In this document: positions 59,754 to 64,000 of the stretch, piece by piece
Position numbering within the stretch: position 1 is the stretch's first letter
Layout of the letters: each line of letters starts with the position of its first letter
From: Alteromonadaceae bacterium M269
GTDB taxonomy: Bacteria; Pseudomonadota; Gammaproteobacteria; Enterobacterales; Alteromonadaceae
Assembly: GCA_004353515.1 (NCBI GenBank)
Contig: SMNZ01000004.1
Coordinates: forward strand, 503,243-567,242
Direction: 5' to 3'
Length of the DNA: 64,000 bases
The notes under the pieces: generated by a model
Told to the model about the DNA's origin: nothing
Seen by the model: the letters and a program-made list of their open reading frames with translations, nothing else
Database searches by the model: none
Position numbers and translations under genes: made by a program

Positions 59754-61937
59754 TTATTGACCTGGAGAGTATCGGCGCACAGCGCGTTTCTCTACATCCT
59801 CACGATAGTAGGGCACATCTTTAAATTGATGCTCAACATAACGCTGAGCTTGATCATAGAAGTGTGGTGAATCAGGATCGCCACTTTGTCCGCCAGCTAA
59901 TAGCGTCTTAGCAACAACTTTGTCACCGAACTCAACAACAGCAACGAAGCTATTCCCTCGGTAACCGTATAACTTTTTAGTATTTTCACCAGCTCTTGAA
60001 CCATACGCTGCTAGTGCCCCCCAACGCCCTGATGCTAGACCAACAGGTAAGCTGGGCTTGGCGTCATCAAAACCTGCTTTAATATCACCACTCAGGCGCT
60101 GTAATCTATTCACCTCACCCCATGGCGTGCTCCACTGACCGAAATCATTAGCAACTTGTTCCACTGTTTGTTTAAAGATAGCCAAACGCTCTTCATCAGG
60201 TGATTGATGACCAAAATAAGTTAAGCGTTGCATACCACTTAGTCCCTCTGGAGATTGCCCCTGAGCTCGATAATTCATACCGTAAAAATGCGATAGCGTC
60301 ATAGCAACAGAGTCTACTGTGACTCGGTAATCCCAATCTCTAAGTACATCAATAGCACCTTGAATAGCCTCATCCTTTTCCGACGCTCTATCGTAAGCTT
60401 CTACTAAGCCTGGGATAAGCGCTTCAAAGCCTGGTAAATAAGGGTCATAAGCCGCTTCAATTAAGCTATCCAGAGTAAAACCAGACTTACCAGCCAGAAC
60501 TTGAATACCATGAACACCACGGAAGTTTTCTGCATCTGGCGCCATGTAAGTCGGATAATCTTCTCGTTTAGGGCTGTATTCAGCAGCTGCAGTAAAAGGT
60601 GTTGAATTAGCATTCTGTATCCATCCGTTCTTAGGATTCACAATAGAGATAGACTCATCAACGGTATGTAGCCCTTGCCAATCTGTTCTTGGATCAGAGC
60701 CATCAACAGGCTGAGAATAGTCAAAGCTCGGATCACGTTTTGGCATGAAGTTACCGTGATAATAAGCAATGGTTCCGTCAGCATCGGCATAAACCGTGTT
60801 GTTTGACGAATTCGTGCGGATGTCCATCATCTCTCTAAACTCACCATGATTGATAGTTGTCGTTCTGATATAAGACTGTTGAAGTGCGTTAACCGGATCC
60901 CAGTTTATTTTCGTTGACACCCACTTATCATCAATCATGTGAGTCACTGGACCGTGGTGTGTGCGATACATCGGGAATGTTCTTTCAGATAGCTTGTCGC
61001 CATCACGATACTTCAATGTAACCGAAGAAACTGACATGGGGCGCTTTTCATCACCATAGGTGTAATAAAGTTTGTCATTTTCCTCAAAAACATCCTCGAT
61101 AAATTCATCAATGAAATCAGCTCTCGTTGAAGTATGCATCCACCCGTTTTTTTCATTAAATCCCTGATAAACGAAGAATTGCCCCCAAGTTACGGCTCCA
61201 TAAGCATTTAAGCCTTCTTCACTAACGACGTGTACTTCTCCACGGAAATAGAATGACGTATGGGGGTTAATGAGTAACATGGCGTTACCAGATTTAGTTA
61301 GTTCGCCAGAAATAGCAAAACCATTAGAGCCGCTCGGCTCAGAATCATCGATTTCAGCTTTACGTGGTGCATTTCTCTGTTCTCCGTAAAAAGCTTTTAT
61401 GCCTTTAAGAGGAATTTGCTCAATATCGCCACCAATTGAACCTTCAGAGAAAAACATGGGCATCCAAGGTTCGAAATGCGTAATCAACTTAGGCTTAACG
61501 TCAGGATGTGTTTCAAGATAATAGTTAAGACCATCAGCAAACGAACGACATAATACCTTAACCCACTCGGGAGCACTTTCGTAGGCAGCTATAGCTTCAT
61601 TCGTTGTCATGTAAAGCCGAGCTCTGAGGTCGCTATACAAAGCTTCCTCGCCTTCAATCTCTGCTAATCGCCCCGTAGCCCAAATGTAATTGCGCTCTAT
61701 ACGCGGAAAATCATCTTCAGCCTGAGCATAGAGCAAACCGAAAACAGCATCAGCATCTGTTTTTGCGTATATATGTGGAACACCGAAGTCATCTCGAATA
61801 ATTTCAATATTTTGTGCACGTTTAGCGAATTCAGATACTGGCTTTTCAACAACCGGCTCTGCATTTTTACCACCGCATGCAGTGAGGAACAGAATGAGAG
61901 AAAACGACAATACTTTTATTATTGGTGAAGAGTTCAT
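59754..61937 (-). CDS. Lipoprotein penicillin-acylase-family (Ntn) amidohydrolase
   Basis: A 727-aa N-terminal-nucleophile acylase with a lipobox (LTAC, Cys21). The proenzyme would be cut before Ser in EPSGSNGFAISG (near 205), making the new N-terminal Ser the nucleophile. Other family signs are IIRDDFGVPHIYAKTDADAVFGLLYAQAEDDF, INPHTSFYFRGEVHVVSEEGLNAYGA, and the Asn in SNNTVYADADGTIAYYHGNFMPKR. Substrates of the family include penicillins, acyl-homoserine lactones and other N-acyl compounds; which applies is not known. The amidase gene follows at 80 bp. Confidence 0.9.
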   Translation of the reverse strand: MNSSPIIKVLSFSLILFLTACGGKNAEPVVEKPVSEFAKRAQNIEIIRDDFGVPHIYAKTDADAVFGLLYAQAEDDFPRIERNYIWATGRLAEIEGEEALYSDLRARLYMTTNEAIAAYESAPEWVKVLCRSFADGLNYYLETHPDVKPKLITHFEPWMPMFFSEGSIGGDIEQIPLKGIKAFYGEQRNAPRKAEIDDSEPSGSNGFAISGELTKSGNAMLLINPHTSFYFRGEVHVVSEEGLNAYGAVTWGQFFVYQGFNEKNGWMHTSTRADFIDEFIEDVFEENDKLYYTYGDEKRPMSVSSVTLKYRDGDKLSERTFPMYRTHHGPVTHMIDDKWVSTKINWDPVNALQQSYIRTTTINHGEFREMMDIRTNSSNNTVYADADGTIAYYHGNFMPKRDPSFDYSQPVDGSDPRTDWQGLHTVDESISIVNPKNGWIQNANSTPFTAAAEYSPKREDYPTYMAPDAENFRGVHGIQVLAGKSGFTLDSLIEAAYDPYLPGFEALIPGLVEAYDRASEKDEAIQGAIDVLRDWDYRVTVDSVAMTLSHFYGMNYRAQGQSPEGLSGMQRLTYFGHQSPDEERLAIFKQTVEQVANDFGQWSTPWGEVNRLQRLSGDIKAGFDDAKPSLPVGLASGRWGALAAYGSRAGENTKKLYGYRGNSFVAVVEFGDKVVAKTLLAGGQSGDPDSPHFYDQAQRYVEHQFKDVPYYREDVEKRAVRRYSPGQ

Positions 61938-62156
61938 GAGCTTTCTTATTCTTTGAAATTGGATTATTCAAGCAGGTATTAACGATGCTAACAAGCCACT
62001 AAAGCTTGGTCAAAAAGGCGGCGATAAAACAATAAAAGTTCGGCAATATTAGTTTACTTACCTGAACTATCGAATAGATACAGGGAGTTAACTCAAAAAG
62101 GTGACAACGAAGACTCTGACTTCTATTTAAGTAGCTATTCTAGCCTTGTTAGCAGG

Positions 62157-62645
62157 CTAAAGTTGCTTCTCCATAAAGACAGCACCGTTACCATATTCAG
62201 AACCTACTCTGACATTAGGTCGCTCATGAAAGCCTTGCAATAACCAAAAGCTGGCCGAGCCTTGAACCGCGACTAAACTTACCTTTCTGAAATTCTTTTG
62301 AGTAGCAACGTTGAATAGTGCCTTTACCATTGAATGACCAACAGCTCTTCCTCTGAATTCAGGGTGAATTGCAATATCATGAAGATACAAGTATTCGATG
62401 GCTTGTTCTTCCGAACTAGCTAATTGCTCAAATAACTTCGGGGGCTCCGATCTAAACCAAGGGTGTGACAGCAAGTAACCAGCAACGTTACCCTCATCTG
62501 AGATGCAAACAAAGCAAGTATCAGGTGATATGTGCCACTTATCTTGTAGAACCTCCAAAGATTCTGAACCTATCTCTTTATAGGATTCATCCTGTATAGC
62601 TAGGATATCTCTCCAAGAGGCCTCTCCGATTTTTTGAATTTTCAC
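62157..62645 (-). CDS. GNAT-family N-acetyltransferase
   Basis: A 162-aa acetyltransferase with the GNAT core: VAGYLLSHPWF, LYLHDIAIHPEFRGRAVGHSMVKALF (acetyl-CoA-binding R-G-x-x-x-x-G-H) and VSLVAVQGSASFWLLQGFHE. It probably acetylates a small amine or a protein N-terminus. It starts at GTG 62645, 23 bp after the upstream solute-binding-protein gene on the same strand, so the two may be co-transcribed. The substrate is unknown. Confidence 0.85.
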   Translation of the reverse strand: MKIQKIGEASWRDILAIQDESYKEIGSESLEVLQDKWHISPDTCFVCISDEGNVAGYLLSHPWFRSEPPKLFEQLASSEEQAIEYLYLHDIAIHPEFRGRAVGHSMVKALFNVATQKNFRKVSLVAVQGSASFWLLQGFHERPNVRVGSEYGNGAVFMEKQL

Positions 62646-62668
62646 CGATGTATTCTTACTAGAGCGTG

Positions 62669-63418
62669 TTATTCCAGTCCTAAGCCAGCTAATTCAGAGA
62701 ACATGCGGCCATTATTCTTTTTTGCATAATCTTCCAATACTTTGATCAGAAGTTCCTTCTTGGGCGACTTTTTGGCTATAGCAAAGTAGTTATTAGTTTC
62801 GAAGAGAGGTGTCACCTTAACGTCATCACCTAAAGTCACTAAGCCTTGTTCAACAAAATGTTTAACCGGCCGCTCATAGGCAAGCATGTAGTCACTTCGA
62901 TGCCGTTCAAAAACTCGTAACACGGAAATAGAGTTAGGTAAGTCAATAAACTCAAAACCGTTAGAAGCATATATATCCCTGAAACCGGCATAACCGAACC
63001 CTCTTATCACCGAGATGACTTTTTGTGGCTTCTCTGTGATACGTTCGTATAGACCTATTTTCAATAAACCATAGGCAGGTTGCATGAAGATTACATTGTC
63101 AGTAAGCGCCGATGTTGATTTAACATTAATGGTTAAATCGATGTCGCCATTTTCTACCAATTTATAAATACGGATAGCTGATGCACAGGTGACTTCTAAT
63201 TCGATGTCGTACTGTTTAAGGATGTGCTTGGTGACATCAATCGAGCTACCAACACATTGATTCGTTTTCTTGTCGATTTCAGAGGAGGGAGGGAATATAA
63301 CAGCTCCCATATGCACAACTTCACTAGCCTGTACCGCTTTTGCAGTAAACACTAATGAGAACAATAGTGGGAAGAAAAAACTCAGGGTAAAACGAAAAAT
63401 ACTCAATCGCCAAGTCAA
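62669..63418 (-). CDS. Periplasmic solute-binding protein, family 3-like
   Basis: A 249-aa periplasmic protein with a signal peptide (about 1-31, ...AKAVQA). The two-lobed type-2 binding fold is indicated by VVHMGAVIFPPSSEIDKKTNQCVGSSIDVTKHILKQYDIELEV. Later come VENGDIDLTINVKST and YFAIAKKSPKKELLIKVLEDYAKKN. The lone gene, with no ABC permease or ATPase beside it, suggests a sensor or accessory role. The start is TTG 63418 or TTG 63406; no in-frame ATG is available. Confidence 0.82.
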   Translation of the reverse strand: MTWRLSIFRFTLSFFFPLLFSLVFTAKAVQASEVVHMGAVIFPPSSEIDKKTNQCVGSSIDVTKHILKQYDIELEVTCASAIRIYKLVENGDIDLTINVKSTSALTDNVIFMQPAYGLLKIGLYERITEKPQKVISVIRGFGYAGFRDIYASNGFEFIDLPNSISVLRVFERHRSDYMLAYERPVKHFVEQGLVTLGDDVKVTPLFETNNYFAIAKKSPKKELLIKVLEDYAKKNNGRMFSELAGLGLE

Positions 63419-63542
63419 ACATCAATATATGATTAGCTAACATAGTCGATTAGAAACCACTAAACCAGCCTGTTTTTTCGTCTGCCTTTAGAAAGTTCGA
63501 TTATGCGGATATGTTTTCGAAGATAGGTTTTATTGAGGGTAT

Positions 63543-63567
63543 TAAAAAAGGCCGCCTAAGCGACCTT
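63543..63567 (-). terminator. Rho-independent terminator of tuf
   Basis: In minus reading the 8-bp stem AAGGTCGC/GCGGCCTT (63567-63560, 63555-63548; one T-G pair) with a 4-nt loop is followed by TTTTTAAT. It lies 24 bp past the tuf stop. Confidence 0.85.
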
Positions 63568-63590
63568 CTTTAAAGTGATTTAGTGTGTGC

Positions 63591-64000
63591 TTAGTCTAGG
63601 ATCTTAGCAACAACACCCGCACCTACTGTACGGCCACCTTCACGGATTGCGAAACGTAGACCTTCGTCCATCGCAATCGGAGCAATCAACTCAACTTTGA
63701 ACTTCAAGTTGTCGCCTGGCATTACCATCTCTGTGCCTTCCGGTAACTCAACAGCACCTGTTACGTCTGTTGTACGGAAGTAGAACTGGGGACGATAGCC
63801 TTTGAAGAATGGCGTGTGACGTCCACCTTCATCTTTAGACAATACGTATACCTCAGCTTCAAACTTAGTGTGAGGTGTGATTGAACCAGGCTTAGCCAAT
63901 ACTTGACCACGCTCTACTTCTTCACGCTTAGTACCACGTAGTAGGGCACCAACGTTCTCACCCGCACGACCTTCGTCTAGAAGCTTACGGAACATCTCAA
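63591..64000 (-). CDS. tuf: Elongation factor Tu, C-terminal part (runs off the window)
   Basis: The C-terminal 136 codons of EF-Tu, with the 5' part outside the right edge. Domain 2 to 3 features are [75 protein letters not shown] and the final [18 protein letters not shown]-Tu delivers aminoacyl-tRNA to the ribosome. Codon use is that of a highly expressed gene. The downstream gene is the solute-binding protein, and a terminator separates them, so this tuf is not directly in front of rpsJ. Confidence 0.97.
   Translation of the reverse strand, partial: EMFRKLLDEGRAGENVGALLRGTKREEVERGQVLAKPGSITPHTKFEAEVYVLSKDEGGRHTPFFKGYRPQFYFRTTDVTGAVELPEGTEMVMPGDNLKFKVELIAPIAMDEGLRFAIREGGRTVGAGVVAKILD

Overview
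The window is a stretch of gammaproteobacterial chromosome. The evidence is a PBP1b gene, a Fur close to the enterobacterial type, PurU, HrpB, RluF, a second EF-G of the Vibrio/Pseudoalteromonas type, the S10 ribosomal operon and many M56/TonB, FtsX-permease and TonB-receptor genes. AT-rich intergenic DNA, secreted peptide- and amide-active enzymes and outer-membrane proteins suggest a free-living, probably marine heterotroph of the Alteromonadales/Oceanospirillales sphere (Kangiella-like relatives are plausible). This placement is inferred from protein character; no search was run. No prophage, CRISPR array, rRNA, recognisable tRNA or complete insertion sequence is visible.

Layout. 1-5 kb: 5' end of mrcB, fur with its own Fur-box promoter, fpr, a Fur-controlled small-RNA candidate, a DUF2306 membrane protein and a membrane-anchored AraC regulator, then a second orphan Fur-box promoter. 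5-9.6 kb: LysR/DUF1330, hrpB, purU. 9.6-21 kb: an OMP-like protein, a BlaI/M56-TonB regulatory pair with two operators, secreted amidohydrolase, DUF6065 protein, secreted M20 peptidase, cNMP-patatin, PqiA-like protein, TetR/CPBP pair. 21-27 kb: a DCC protein, a small membrane protein and the complete S10 operon (rpsJ to rpsQ, minus strand) with promoter, leader attenuator and terminator; it stands apart from both the spc and str genes. 27-33.6 kb: a beta-barrel protein, a large TonB receptor, a 1-kb regulatory gap with paired palindromic operators, a GcvA-like LysR, and a decayed inverted copy of the beta-barrel gene.

33.6-41.3 kb: a five-gene minus-strand operon of MacA-like adaptor, ABC ATPase, MacB-like permease, NtrC-family response regulator and histidine kinase. 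A sigma-54 promoter precedes it, so the encoded regulator probably switches on its own operon. Just upstream lies a 266-bp MITE-like element. 41.4-53 kb: GAF-GspE-type ATPase, NIT-domain chemoreceptor, VOC protein, secreted metallo-beta-lactamase-fold protein, NfeD/SPFH pair, acyl-CoA thioesterase, two FtsX-type permeases without an ATPase, rluF. 53-64 kb: EF-G2, TrhA-type membrane protein, aldo/keto reductase, a secreted hypothetical protein, two lipoprotein hydrolases (amidase and Ntn-acylase), a periplasmic solute-binding protein, a GNAT enzyme and the 3' part of tuf.

The most interesting items are the candidate Fur-repressed RyhB-like sRNA (about 2303-2376, minus strand), the sigma-54/NtrC-type self-controlled efflux operon, the truncated inverted duplicate of the outer-membrane gene, the structured MITE-like element, and the isolated S10 operon.
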